A stretch of 64,000 nucleotides of DNA from Leptospira wolffii serovar Khorat str. Khorat-H2 (lineage in GTDB: Bacteria; Spirochaetota; Leptospiria; Leptospirales; Leptospiraceae): positions 186,001-250,000 of the forward strand of contig NZ_AKWX02000020.1 in NCBI RefSeq assembly GCF_000306115.2, read 5' to 3'. Positions within the stretch are counted from its first letter, which is position 1, and each line of letters starts with the position of its first letter. Positions 38,135 through 46,181 of this stretch are shown here, in pieces. The position numbers and the translations under genes were made by a program. Below the pieces are notes generated by a model. The model was not told the DNA's origin and did not search any database. It saw only the letters and a list, made by a program, of their open reading frames with translations.

Positions 38135-39718
38135 TTAGGATAGATTCTTAAATTGTTTCGGGGTCAGACCAGTAGACTTTTTGAATTCCACGTTGAAAGA
38201 AGTCTTGGATCCGAATCCTACGTTAAATGCGATATTGAGTATATTCTCTTCCTCTCCCGTCAGAAGCAACCGCTTAGCCTCTTCGATACGCTTGGAGTTG
38301 ATATACGCGGCAAATCCCATTCCCAGCCTGGAATTCAAAAGTTCCGAAAGCTGATGGTTGGTGAGGCCGAGTTTACCTGCGACCAAATTCATGGTCACAT
38401 CCTCTTCCCGGAAAAGCTTCTCCCTTTCCATCAGGCTTTCCAATGCGTTTAGAGATACCTCGATATCCACGCCCGAAATCTTAGAACGAGCGTATCTAGG
38501 CTTGTTTAGGAATTCCTTTAAATTTTCCAGGAGAGTATTTTTTTCCTCTAAGTCCTGGGAATATTTCTGTACTATATTATAAAGTAGAATGAGAAGATCT
38601 ACCGGAAAGAATAGCGGAACCGAATAAACGATCAGGAAATTATAACGCAAAATACCAAGATAATAGAATATGCTCAGATATCCCAGAGTCATATAGGCTC
38701 CCCAGGAAACTAAAAACAGATTCAACTTTCTGTTTCCTTTCTTTCTAAGATATATTCCGGCACCTAGAATGAGCGGAATGGAGAAAGTATACACTATCTC
38801 GTTCGTTTTAGTGAGATAGGATATCGTATCCAAATAGAATACGAAGGGAAGCGAAACTGCGAGGATCAGGGAACAAATCTGCAATATCCAATCCACCCAG
38901 GGTAACGACCTTTTGGTCTCCAGAAATCTTCTAATGAATTGGAATCCGAAAACACCGCCCAGATTGAAGAAAAAGAAATTCGATTTTTCTCCCCATAATA
39001 GGCTATCGTCCCAAAGAATCTCTATCGCATTTCCGTAATTTACATCGTAGGATGCCCCCATACAGAAAGCATAACCTGCATAAAATAGAAACTCCTTATA
39101 TCCCGAAGCCCTATAATAAAGGATTGCAACCAATATCAAAAGAGCATACAAGCATGCGGCCAAGGTGAAAAACCCGGTTTCGATCGCGAGATTAGCCCTT
39201 AAACCCGCCTCGTCCATGATCTCGACCGGAAAGGACATGATGGATTCGGACTTTAACTTTACGTAAAATACTTTTTCATCTCCCGGATTGCCTTGCAGCA
39301 TTAGAGAAGGATATAGTACATTCTTCACAAACCATTCGCTTTTGGGCAACTTGTCACCGGCTAGTTGTACTGGCGATATCCCATTTGGGATATAGAGTTC
39401 CAATCTATCATGGGCTTTCGACTTTAATACGAAGTACAAGTTCTCTCGAATTTCCTCGCGAAATTTAATTCTGAATTTCAACCAGAAAGCTTTTTTGGAA
39501 AAATTGAAATCCAAGGAATCCCCTTCGTTTTTTTTCCAAGCCATCGAGCGATACACATCCTTGGCTGAAAAATTAGATTCGGGGTCCTCGAGAAAGAACA
39601 ACTCGGAACTGATATTTCCACGATGTTCGTTTGGTTTCAGACTGAACGATTGTTCTATCCCGAATAGCGAAGAGGTAGCGGATACAAAGAGAACGAGAAG
39701 GATAAAAGCTTTATGCAT
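38135..39718 (-). CDS. membrane-bound 7TM-DISM receptor with AraC DNA-binding domain
   Basis: 527 residues. After a signal peptide (AFILLVLFVSATSSLFG) comes an extracytoplasmic 7TMR-DISM-extracellular-2 domain (about 35-165: NISSELFFLEDPESNFSA and FWLKFRIKF), then seven transmembrane helices (about 180-385, beginning ETGFFTLAACLYALLILVAI), then a C-terminal cytoplasmic AraC helix-turn-helix (about 420-525: VTMNLVAGKLGLTNHQLSELLNSRLGMGFAAYINS and ILNIAFNVGFGSKTSFNVEFKKSTGLTPKQF). It appears to couple extracellular ligand sensing directly to DNA binding, a one-component membrane regulator. Target genes unknown. Confidence 0.88.
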   Translation of the reverse strand: MHKAFILLVLFVSATSSLFGIEQSFSLKPNEHRGNISSELFFLEDPESNFSAKDVYRSMAWKKNEGDSLDFNFSKKAFWLKFRIKFREEIRENLYFVLKSKAHDRLELYIPNGISPVQLAGDKLPKSEWFVKNVLYPSLMLQGNPGDEKVFYVKLKSESIMSFPVEIMDEAGLRANLAIETGFFTLAACLYALLILVAILYYRASGYKEFLFYAGYAFCMGASYDVNYGNAIEILWDDSLLWGEKSNFFFFNLGGVFGFQFIRRFLETKRSLPWVDWILQICSLILAVSLPFVFYLDTISYLTKTNEIVYTFSIPLILGAGIYLRKKGNRKLNLFLVSWGAYMTLGYLSIFYYLGILRYNFLIVYSVPLFFPVDLLILLYNIVQKYSQDLEEKNTLLENLKEFLNKPRYARSKISGVDIEVSLNALESLMEREKLFREEDVTMNLVAGKLGLTNHQLSELLNSRLGMGFAAYINSKRIEEAKRLLLTGEEENILNIAFNVGFGSKTSFNVEFKKSTGLTPKQFKNLS

Positions 39719-39839
39719 AGGATGCTAAAAAACAATCTTTGGGAAATGTATCCTAAGCAAACAAAAAAAGTTCATGTCTATAATCTCGAACGACTTTCTC
39801 TGTTCCTTCGTTTATCATAATGAGAGTTTGTGAGTTTAG

Positions 39840-39995
39840 GACTGTATCACTTAATTCACAATCGATTGAATAGGAAATAATAAACTAAACATCCTATTCC
39901 CGCCGTTTTGGCGTTTGAGTTTGCCTTGCCTCGGATGAGTTTAATCCTCTTATCCGAAGAAATTTTAAACCCGTCTTCTGGCGGGTTTTTTTTTG
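39840..39995 (+). ncRNA. candidate small RNA ending at an orphan terminator
   Basis: The 426-base gap 39719-40144 has no gene. On the plus strand it contains a hairpin TCGGAT-GAG...CTC-ATCCGA (39931-39957) followed by a strong intrinsic terminator at 39967-39995. No plus-strand coding gene precedes the terminator, because the left neighbour runs the other way. That suggests a short non-coding transcript starting somewhere near 39840-39900 (start not determinable), or a leader attenuator of the gene at 40145. Confidence 0.4.
39967..39995 (+). terminator. orphan intrinsic terminator in a gene-free region
   Basis: AAACCCG, an 8-base loop, CGGGTTT, then T-run. It has no coding gene upstream on its strand. 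Confidence 0.9.
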
Positions 39996-40144
39996 TCGTT
40001 ATCCATTCTTCTCCCCGAAAGAGGAATGGGATTCCAAAGAATCTTTTTCTTTCTTTTTCCCTTATTTTTCCATCCCAGACTGTCACAGTGGATATCAGAA
40101 ATCGATCGTAATAGGAAATCCTAAAAAAGGTTAAGACAGATACG

Positions 40145-40624
40145 ATGCACCCTAACGAATCCAAAATCAGAGATTTCTATAATAGCTTCTCCTCCCGAAA
40201 CGCAGTAGCTATGACTTCCTTCTACTCCCAGGATGCGGAATTTTCGGATCCGGTATTTCCCGGATTAAAAGGTGCGGAAATTCCCGCAATGTGGGCCATG
40301 CTCTTGGAAAGAATGGATCCTAAGGCCAAAATAGAATTAGTGGCATCCAGCGCAGACGACCAAAAAGGACGAGCTTTCTGGACCGCTACCTATCTATTTT
40401 CCAAGACGGGCAGGACGGTCACAAATCGGATCAGATCCGAATTCGAATTTAAGAACGGGAAAGTGGTTAAACAAAAGGATCGCTTTCCTTTCTGGAGATG
40501 GACTAGAATGGCTTTAGGACTCCCCGGAATACTTTTAGGTTGGACCCCGATCTTACAGGGTAAGGTCAAATCCGAAGCGGGTAGAAACCTGCAACATTAC
40601 TTAAAGAAAAAAGGAATCTCCTGA
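40145..40624 (+). CDS. NTF2/SnoaL-like protein
   Basis: 159 residues of the nuclear transport factor 2-like fold: KIRDFYNSFSSRNAVAMTSFYSQDAEFSDPVFP then GAEIPAMWAMLLERM and EFEFKNGKVVKQKDRFPFWRW. Such proteins bind small molecules or act as isomerase-like scaffolds. It begins an operon with the sigma factor 4 bases after its stop. SnoaL-like domains are fused to ECF41 sigma factors in other bacteria, so a regulatory link is plausible. Confidence 0.85.
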   Translation: MHPNESKIRDFYNSFSSRNAVAMTSFYSQDAEFSDPVFPGLKGAEIPAMWAMLLERMDPKAKIELVASSADDQKGRAFWTATYLFSKTGRTVTNRIRSEFEFKNGKVVKQKDRFPFWRWTRMALGLPGILLGWTPILQGKVKSEAGRNLQHYLKKKGIS

Positions 40625-40628
40625 AGGA

Positions 40629-41453
40629 ATGAGCAAAACTCTTCTAGTCCAAGACGAATTCACGGAAGCGATTCGAATCGCTCTGGGGGGTCACCCCAGA
40701 GCGATGGAAGATCTTTTAAGAAAAATCCAAGACTATGTCTTCAATCTTTCCCTAAGGATGCTTTGGGATCCGATGGAAGCGGAAGACGCTACCCAGGAGA
40801 TTCTACTTAAAGTCTCTAGAAATCTGGAAAATTTCCGGTTCGAAAGCAAGTTCACCACTTGGATCTATTCTATCTCTAGCAACCACCTTCTCTCAGTAAG
40901 AAAACCTAAAAATATGGTATCTCTCTCTAAACTCCGAGAAGAACTTCTAGTGACTTCCCGTTCCTCGGGTTTCGAGGAACAGATAGAAGACAAAATGTTG
41001 GAGGAGGAGATCCGATTCGGGTGCGTTCATGCGGTTCTTCTGAAGCTAGGCTCCAGCGATCGGTTAGTATTTATTCTATCCTCGATTTATGGAATGAACA
41101 GCGAAGAAGGCGCCAAGGTAATAGGAATCAGTTCGGATAGCTTCCGACAAAAGCTTTCCAGATCCAAAAAGAAACTCTCAGGATTTCTTTCCGTAAATTG
41201 CGGAATGTGGACGGGTAACAAAGCCTGTCCCTGCATAGGAATGTCCAAGCACCTGCTCCGGGAAAACAAGGAGAATGTCGGCTTCTTTTCCGCATTGAAG
41301 AAATTAAAGAAGAAGAATCCCTCGCTTACCGACCCTCAGGTCTCGGAGTACCTGAAAGAATTGGACCGACTGGGTTGGATTTACCAAAGTCAGGGAATTT
41401 ATGAGTCCCCATCCGCCATCTTAGAGAATATATTCTCTAAGGAAGAAGAATGA
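40629..41453 (+). CDS. ECF-type RNA polymerase sigma factor with Cys-containing C-terminal extension
   Basis: 274 residues. Region 2 (about 25-95): DYVFNLSLRMLWDPMEAEDATQEILLKVSRNLENFRFESKFTTWIY. Region 4 (about 130-185): LLKLGSSDRLVFILSSIYGMNSEEGAKVIGISSDSFRQKLSRSKKKL. An extension of about 85 residues follows, with NCGMWTGNKACPCIGMSKH (Cys at N-C-G, A-C-P-C) that could bind metal or sense redox. GAAGGA lies just before the ATG. A 10-bp perfect hairpin (40679-40703) sits in codons about 17-25. Two lipoprotein genes follow with overlaps. No anti-sigma gene is visible. Targets are unknown. Confidence 0.85.
   Translation: MSKTLLVQDEFTEAIRIALGGHPRAMEDLLRKIQDYVFNLSLRMLWDPMEAEDATQEILLKVSRNLENFRFESKFTTWIYSISSNHLLSVRKPKNMVSLSKLREELLVTSRSSGFEEQIEDKMLEEEIRFGCVHAVLLKLGSSDRLVFILSSIYGMNSEEGAKVIGISSDSFRQKLSRSKKKLSGFLSVNCGMWTGNKACPCIGMSKHLLRENKENVGFFSALKKLKKKNPSLTDPQVSEYLKELDRLGWIYQSQGIYESPSAILENIFSKEEE
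40679..40703 (+). promoter_or_regulatory. 10-bp perfect hairpin inside the sigma-factor gene
   Basis: CGCTCTGGGG, GGTCA, CCCCAGAGCG, about 50 bases after the start codon. Such stability near the 5' end of a coding sequence could affect translation or mRNA decay; it may also be chance codon use. Confidence 0.45.
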
Positions 41454-41746
41454 GACGGAAAATTTTCCTAGCAACGATCCTGTCGGCGATCATCTCTATC
41501 GGTTGTGCCAACCATAAGTATCTGGTATCTAAAAGCGAAACTCCTCGTAAAAGCGAGACCTACCATCTACGAATTTTCACTCTTTGGTGGTTCGTTCCGA
41601 TTTATAACGATTTGGATCGGAAGAACGTCTGCCCGAATAGTAAGATCCGTATGATCAATATGCATACGAACCTTTTAGGAGCGGTCGCCTGCGGAACCAC
41701 AGCATTTCTTTTCTGTCCTCATACTGTTGGAGTGGAATGCGAATGA
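41450..41746 (+). CDS. small lipoprotein, Bor-like
   Basis: 98 residues. Signal peptide with lipobox (IISIGC, Cys about 19). The following WWFVPIYNDLDRKNVCPNSKIRMINMHTN and the C-terminal FLFCPHTVGVEC resemble the Bor/Iss family of surface lipoproteins, which end in a Cys-containing TPxTVxVxC. Starts at ATG overlapping the sigma-factor stop (ATGA). The family likeness is by eye. Confidence 0.7.
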   Translation: MRRKIFLATILSAIISIGCANHKYLVSKSETPRKSETYHLRIFTLWWFVPIYNDLDRKNVCPNSKIRMINMHTNLLGAVACGTTAFLFCPHTVGVECE

Positions 41747-42051
41747 AAATCCTAAGAAATACTTGGATACTTGCGATCCTTTCACTCTTGTTCGTATGGA
41801 ATTGTAGGACCTACGAAGTTCGCTTAAAAGACGGGATCGACGAGGCTAAAGTGGAGAAATTCCAGGTCCCTAGAAAGAATCGGTTCCCCTTCTTCCACGA
41901 GGAAGAAGATCTCACCGTACTTTGCGGAAAAGGAGAACTCGTCTTCGTAAAATTCACCAGGAATATTCCCAGAGAAATTTGGTGCGAGGGAATGGTTCCG
42001 GAATCGAAACCTTCTTCTCCTACTTTAGAAAATCCTAAACCCAATCCGTAG
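41743..42051 (+). CDS. small lipoprotein of unknown function
   Basis: 102 residues from ATG 41743, which overlaps the upstream stop (ATGA) and has GGA at good spacing; ATG 41737 is an alternative. Lipobox LLFVWNC gives acylated Cys at about 21. The rest is basic-acidic with a Pro-rich tail. Its 3' end overlaps the convergent peptidase gene by 17 bases. Likely expressed with the sigma factor. Confidence 0.7.
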   Translation: MKILRNTWILAILSLLFVWNCRTYEVRLKDGIDEAKVEKFQVPRKNRFPFFHEEEDLTVLCGKGELVFVKFTRNIPREIWCEGMVPESKPSSPTLENPKPNP

Positions 42052-43021
42052 GCTTCGTCAAAGCCAACCTTACGAAGTCTCTTAAGAAACCCCTGTAACG
42101 AGTCAATATCTCCGTCTTATTGTGTTCGGCTGGACGGAAGATTCCTTTCTTTGAAAATATCTTGAGCGGTTCTTCCTTGATATCGGACCAGGTTCCTACT
42201 TCCAGAGTGATGGGTAAAAACCTGGAACTCCACTCTCTATTTTCGGAATGAAGGTCCCTATAGTGATCGTAGAATTTGTCCCAAAGATCCCCGTGAGTGG
42301 TATAGCTTTCGCTCTGAGGTCCGTAGGCGAAATTGATATGACCGCAATGTTCCTTCATATGTGTGGCGATTTTCTCGTATAGAGGAGTGTCCTCGCAAGG
42401 AGTATGGGTATAAGCATACGGCCACCACACATTATCCACCGTTCCAAATCCGGAATGTAGATCCAAGACGGGTAAAACCGCATCCTTGACCTGGAAGAAC
42501 TTATCAAAAACCACTCTAGATAAGGTCCTTGATTCGGGTTCTAAACCATGGCCTCGGAAATAAGGAAGCTTATTGGAGAATTTCTGGCCTCCGAAAAAAG
42601 GAAGAGGTTTCTCCGCTTCGATTCCGGAGTTTCTCATGAGATCGATTCCACCGGGATTCGATCTGGTTTTCCCGGCAACTCCTCCCGGATTCACGATCGG
42701 AACCACGAAGAGCCCTAATTTTCCCTTTTTAAGTTCGGGGAGATAGCCGGTGGATTTAGGATGCACGATGTATTCTAGAAAATCCAAAAGGATTTGAATG
42801 CCTATCGTTTCCAATCCATGAACCCCCGCAGTAATGCCCACGGGATGATTCTTTAAACCTTCCTTAGTTCCGATCTCCAGCGTATAGATAGGAAACCGAA
42901 AACCTTCCTTGGTTCTTCTGGAAAAACCGGCCTGTTGTAGCTGGACCATTTTTCCGCCAAGCTTGGCGATACGCAGCAGTCTTTTCTCGTAACGATTGAG
43001 TCGTTTAATTCCCCTTAACAA
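42035..43021 (-). CDS. M14-like zinc peptidase/amidohydrolase
   Basis: 328 residues. The TTG at 43021 has GGAGGAG 5 bases upstream, so it is a good start. Zinc-ligand motif GITAGVHGLETIGIQ (HxxE), VVPIVNPGG, and the third His in LDLHSGFGTVD; the catalytic Glu lies in LEVGTW. These are the elements of the M14 carboxypeptidase/succinylglutamate desuccinylase fold. Likely hydrolyses a peptide or N-acyl bond; location cytoplasmic, as no signal peptide is visible. The convergent 3' end overlaps the lipoprotein gene. Confidence 0.82.
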   Translation of the reverse strand: MLRGIKRLNRYEKRLLRIAKLGGKMVQLQQAGFSRRTKEGFRFPIYTLEIGTKEGLKNHPVGITAGVHGLETIGIQILLDFLEYIVHPKSTGYLPELKKGKLGLFVVPIVNPGGVAGKTRSNPGGIDLMRNSGIEAEKPLPFFGGQKFSNKLPYFRGHGLEPESRTLSRVVFDKFFQVKDAVLPVLDLHSGFGTVDNVWWPYAYTHTPCEDTPLYEKIATHMKEHCGHINFAYGPQSESYTTHGDLWDKFYDHYRDLHSENREWSSRFLPITLEVGTWSDIKEEPLKIFSKKGIFRPAEHNKTEILTRYRGFLRDFVRLALTKPTDWV

Positions 43022-43119
43022 TGGCTCTCCTCCAAAATTTTAGGATCCCATCTTTTTTCCCGGAACTGCGCTTTCGGCGCCCGACCTTTATTTTTTTTGA
43101 ATCGGTTTTGGATCTTAGA

Positions 43120-43575
43120 TCACTTAGAGTTTTGCGCAGAATACATCCATTTACAATCCTCGGATAAATTCTGGATTCCTTTCTGGAACGCAGAACAGTC
43201 AGCGGAAACCGCAGTTTGCAAACAGGAAACCGCCCGGCCAAACGCAGCCTTAGGATCCGGAAACTCCAAGAAGTAAATCTTACTCTCCTTAAACTCCTCG
43301 ATACAGACTTCCTTTTTTAAGGTCTTTTCGACTATGGCGGAAGTATCCGCATCGACTTCCTTCAAATCTTTTGAAGCGCATTCTTTCACTCGTTCGCAGT
43401 ATTTTCCTACCCAAACGAGTCCGCTGGATTCCGGCTTCCCGTCTTGGTTTTGTGACCAGGCAAGATCCGCGGCCGGAGATTTTTTCTTTTTAGAAGAACA
43501 ACCCGTGAACGATAAAATTAGGATACAGGCTGCAATCCAATAAATCAGGTTAGTTCCTATTCTTTCCGATCGCAT
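43120..43575 (-). CDS. cysteine-containing lipoprotein
   Basis: 151 residues. Lipobox ILSFTGC (Cys about 26) followed by a Ser/Lys linker (SSKKKKSP). The mature part has conserved-looking Cys residues (KYCERVKEC, KEVCIEEF, VSCLQT, ADCSAF, EDCKW), suggesting several disulfides. The family resembles other spirochaetal Cys-rich lipoproteins but I cannot name it. Starts 1 base after the MotB-like stop. Confidence 0.72.
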   Translation of the reverse strand: MRSERIGTNLIYWIAACILILSFTGCSSKKKKSPAADLAWSQNQDGKPESSGLVWVGKYCERVKECASKDLKEVDADTSAIVEKTLKKEVCIEEFKESKIYFLEFPDPKAAFGRAVSCLQTAVSADCSAFQKGIQNLSEDCKWMYSAQNSK

Positions 43576-43576
43576 T

Positions 43577-44308
43577 CTATTCCTCGCCTTTTTCCCTTTT
43601 ACGTATGATGATTTCTATTCTTTCTTGGGACGCTTTGGCTTCCGGTGTCGGTCCTTGGTCCGGTCCGATTTTTTTAAACCCGTGAAACGCCTGAACCGAA
43701 AGCCTTTCCTTGGAAATTCCGTATTTGGTTGCGAGGGTCTCGGCGACCAAGGTCGCGCGGTGCGCGTTGTACTCCCAGGTATTTCTAAATCCGTGGTCCG
43801 CTGCTTGTTCCGCATAAGGAATCTGGACCCTTAAAGTGATGTCCACATCCATTCCTTGGGCGACTTCGGCGATTTTTTTAAATGTAAAGTCCGTATCTTC
43901 GTCCGGTTGAAATTCTCCCTCTCCTAAGGAAGGCGCAAATACTTGTATGCGAATCTCTTCCGTCTCGTTGATTCCGATAAGAAGCTTGGTCTTTTCCTTC
44001 ATCTTTTTTAAAGCGTAGGAGACTCTTTCCCAAAATCGGAACAATTGGGTCTTGGGTTGGAGTAACGGATCGTCTTCCAAGGTGAGCGCAGATCCTTCGA
44101 AAAAGGATTCTCCCAAACCGAAACCGCCTCTAACCAAATCGGCCACTTGTTTCAGTTTGTTTTGGTCCACCTGAGAAATGGAATATAGAATAATGAAGAG
44201 CCCCAAGAGTAGGGTGATCATATCTGCATAAGTCAAAAGCCAACGGTCCCGATTCTCCTCGGCGCTTTCCGTCTTCTTGTATCTGGAAAAACGGGATCTA
44301 AAATTCAC
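43577..44308 (-). CDS. MotB-like OmpA-domain protein
   Basis: 243 residues. RDRWLLTYADMITLLLGLFIILYSISQVDQNKLKQV is the MotB plug-transmembrane segment with the proton-binding Asp (YAD). The C-terminal OmpA domain (about 130-240) contains EVAQGMDVDITLRVQ and NTWEYNAHRATLVAETLATKYGI with the NAHRA peptidoglycan-binding motif. MotA is not next to it. The upstream helical gene overlaps by ATGA. It could be a second stator-like or an envelope-energised protein rather than the flagellar MotB itself. Confidence 0.85.
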   Translation of the reverse strand: MNFRSRFSRYKKTESAEENRDRWLLTYADMITLLLGLFIILYSISQVDQNKLKQVADLVRGGFGLGESFFEGSALTLEDDPLLQPKTQLFRFWERVSYALKKMKEKTKLLIGINETEEIRIQVFAPSLGEGEFQPDEDTDFTFKKIAEVAQGMDVDITLRVQIPYAEQAADHGFRNTWEYNAHRATLVAETLATKYGISKERLSVQAFHGFKKIGPDQGPTPEAKASQERIEIIIRKREKGEE

Positions 44309-44967
44309 GATTCCTTCTCCGGAGGTTCGCTTCCTTTCGGAAATGCGGCTTGGATATATTCGGTTTCCCTTAACTCTACCTTTTCGATAAATGAGACGAA
44401 GATCTCGGGAGATACCGGCAATACGGCATTATACGCCTGCTCTACGGAATCGAATAGTACGGAAACCCCCAAAATGGAAGCCATAAATCTAGCGGGACGG
44501 ATTAAATATGCGGATATAGGCCTATGCGCCAACTCGTAGAATGTCCTAAGATTATGGAGTACGATTTTTAACTGCTTTTCCCTATCTTCTTTATAACCGA
44601 AGGCGCGGTAAAGATCGTCGTATTCTTCCCTACCGAGTTTTTTACCGTCCCAATCTCTTTGTAGGAGCAGTTTAGCCATATCGGCGTCCAATCGATCGGT
44701 GAGATTATTCAACTCTATGAGAGTCTCCAAATTGGCCCGAGTAGTCTCTTTCATCATGCCTTTGACCCTTTGATAAGTGTCCATAGCGAGATGCATCCAG
44801 ACTTCTTTTCCATCCAGGTTATAGATGGTCTCGAAGAAATACTCTACCATAGGAATCGTTTCCTCCAGGTGAAAATAATCCGCGTAAAATTTACGGAATC
44901 TTTCTACCTGGGAGCGAACGATTTCTCCCTTGGCCTGTTTGAATTTATGTTCTTCGAAGCCGCTCAA
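44305..44967 (-). CDS. helical protein of unknown function linked to the MotB-like gene
   Basis: 220 residues, helix-rich, no signal peptide or transmembrane segment. It resembles the conserved FFLEE-type proteins of other bacteria only loosely (YFFETIYNLDGKEVW). The ATGA overlap with the MotB-like gene and its position after the lipoprotein imply it works with them. Confidence 0.7.
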   Translation of the reverse strand: MSGFEEHKFKQAKGEIVRSQVERFRKFYADYFHLEETIPMVEYFFETIYNLDGKEVWMHLAMDTYQRVKGMMKETTRANLETLIELNNLTDRLDADMAKLLLQRDWDGKKLGREEYDDLYRAFGYKEDREKQLKIVLHNLRTFYELAHRPISAYLIRPARFMASILGVSVLFDSVEQAYNAVLPVSPEIFVSFIEKVELRETEYIQAAFPKGSEPPEKES

Positions 44968-44981
44968 AATAAATAACCGAA

Positions 44982-46124
44982 TTACTTGGTTTTTCCCCTC
45001 TTCACGAGAGAGAGAGGATAACTTCTGAAGTCCTGTTGGTCCATCTCCGTTTTTACGGAAGTGAAATCTGTGGGAACATTTACGGTTTCTCTAAAGCCTT
45101 TGGATGTGGAACGAACGAGAATATAAGGGACTCCATCCACTTCCGGAGTGTATTTGAATCTTACTCCGTATTTATGATTCCTTGCCCAACCTTCTTTAGT
45201 AACTTCCAATAATGGAACCTTGGCCGAAAAATACTTTCCGGAAGAAGAATAAACGGACGTTCCGGGAGAATAAGCTCTCAGTCCCTCTTTACCCGATTCG
45301 ATCTCTACTTTCCCGCCCTGTGGAAAGGAAAGACTGATATAAGTAGTACCCGCATAGGACCCGCGGTTCTTAAACCAAATCACCACTTCTTCCTGCTTTC
45401 CCTTGGTCCAAGAATCCGGAGCGTCAACGCTCAAAAGTCCGGGTGCAGCTACGTTAGATACATCCGGTACCATTTCCCAGCCGTTAAAATTGAAATTCTG
45501 AGCGTAAGTCCTGTTGGAAGGAAAGATGGTAAGATTCTTCTCTTCTTTATTATAAGCGAAATCGGTTCGCTTGGATTTGGCGAGATAGGGATGATCCTTT
45601 AATGCGGCAAGTCCGTCGAAAATCTTTTCTCCCTTTCGAATCACGAAAGGAACCGAGAATAATCCTAAAGGAGGCTCCTCGCTGAGTACTTCCAAAAACA
45701 AGGAATTGAAATCCTCTCCCGGCAATTCTTCCATTAAAATTCTTTTAACTACGTACCCGGCTTCCTTGGACTTCTCGTCCTCTCCCGGTTTCCAGGCCGA
45801 AGCCTTAGGATCGTATGCGAACGGGCCGATATTCAGAAGACCGAAATTGATTTTATTCTTAAGAACCCACTCTCCGTTTTCCTTTTTGAAAACGGCGAGA
45901 ATTTCCTCCGTCCCGTTTCGAACCAAAGCGAAGACTTCCAAAGCAGGGTCCTCGTCCAGATTTCCCAGTTTTTTCAAAATCACATCCGGGCTTTTTTCCT
46001 CGGCAGGAGAAATCGTTAAGGAAATAATTTTGGAATCGGAAGGAGTCTTGGAATCGCAAGCGACCAAAAGACCGAATGCAAGAAGGAAGAATACAACTCG
46101 TTGGAAGGAGGATAATGAGATCAT
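44982..46124 (-). CDS. large lipoprotein of unknown function
   Basis: 380 residues from ATG 46124 (MISLSSFQRVVFFLLAFGLLVAC). The lipobox LLVAC gives acylated Cys about 23. NLDEDPALEVFALVR suggests an FG-GAP/VCBS-like element in the first half. The second half holds a beta-sandwich-like stretch (NRGSYAGTTYISLSFPQGGKVEIESG). Lies between the ferritin-like gene and the helical gene with 14 bases to the latter. Confidence 0.72.
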   Translation of the reverse strand: MISLSSFQRVVFFLLAFGLLVACDSKTPSDSKIISLTISPAEEKSPDVILKKLGNLDEDPALEVFALVRNGTEEILAVFKKENGEWVLKNKINFGLLNIGPFAYDPKASAWKPGEDEKSKEAGYVVKRILMEELPGEDFNSLFLEVLSEEPPLGLFSVPFVIRKGEKIFDGLAALKDHPYLAKSKRTDFAYNKEEKNLTIFPSNRTYAQNFNFNGWEMVPDVSNVAAPGLLSVDAPDSWTKGKQEEVVIWFKNRGSYAGTTYISLSFPQGGKVEIESGKEGLRAYSPGTSVYSSSGKYFSAKVPLLEVTKEGWARNHKYGVRFKYTPEVDGVPYILVRSTSKGFRETVNVPTDFTSVKTEMDQQDFRSYPLSLVKRGKTK

Positions 46125-46181
46125 GTCTTTTCGGAAACAGCTTCTCCCAAGCAAAACGCCTGTCCATCGATTTACTAGGAA

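Noticed and set aside
43577..44308. Flagellar stator operon
   Set aside because: MotB motif is real but MotA and flagellar genes are absent nearby; kept as MotB-like.
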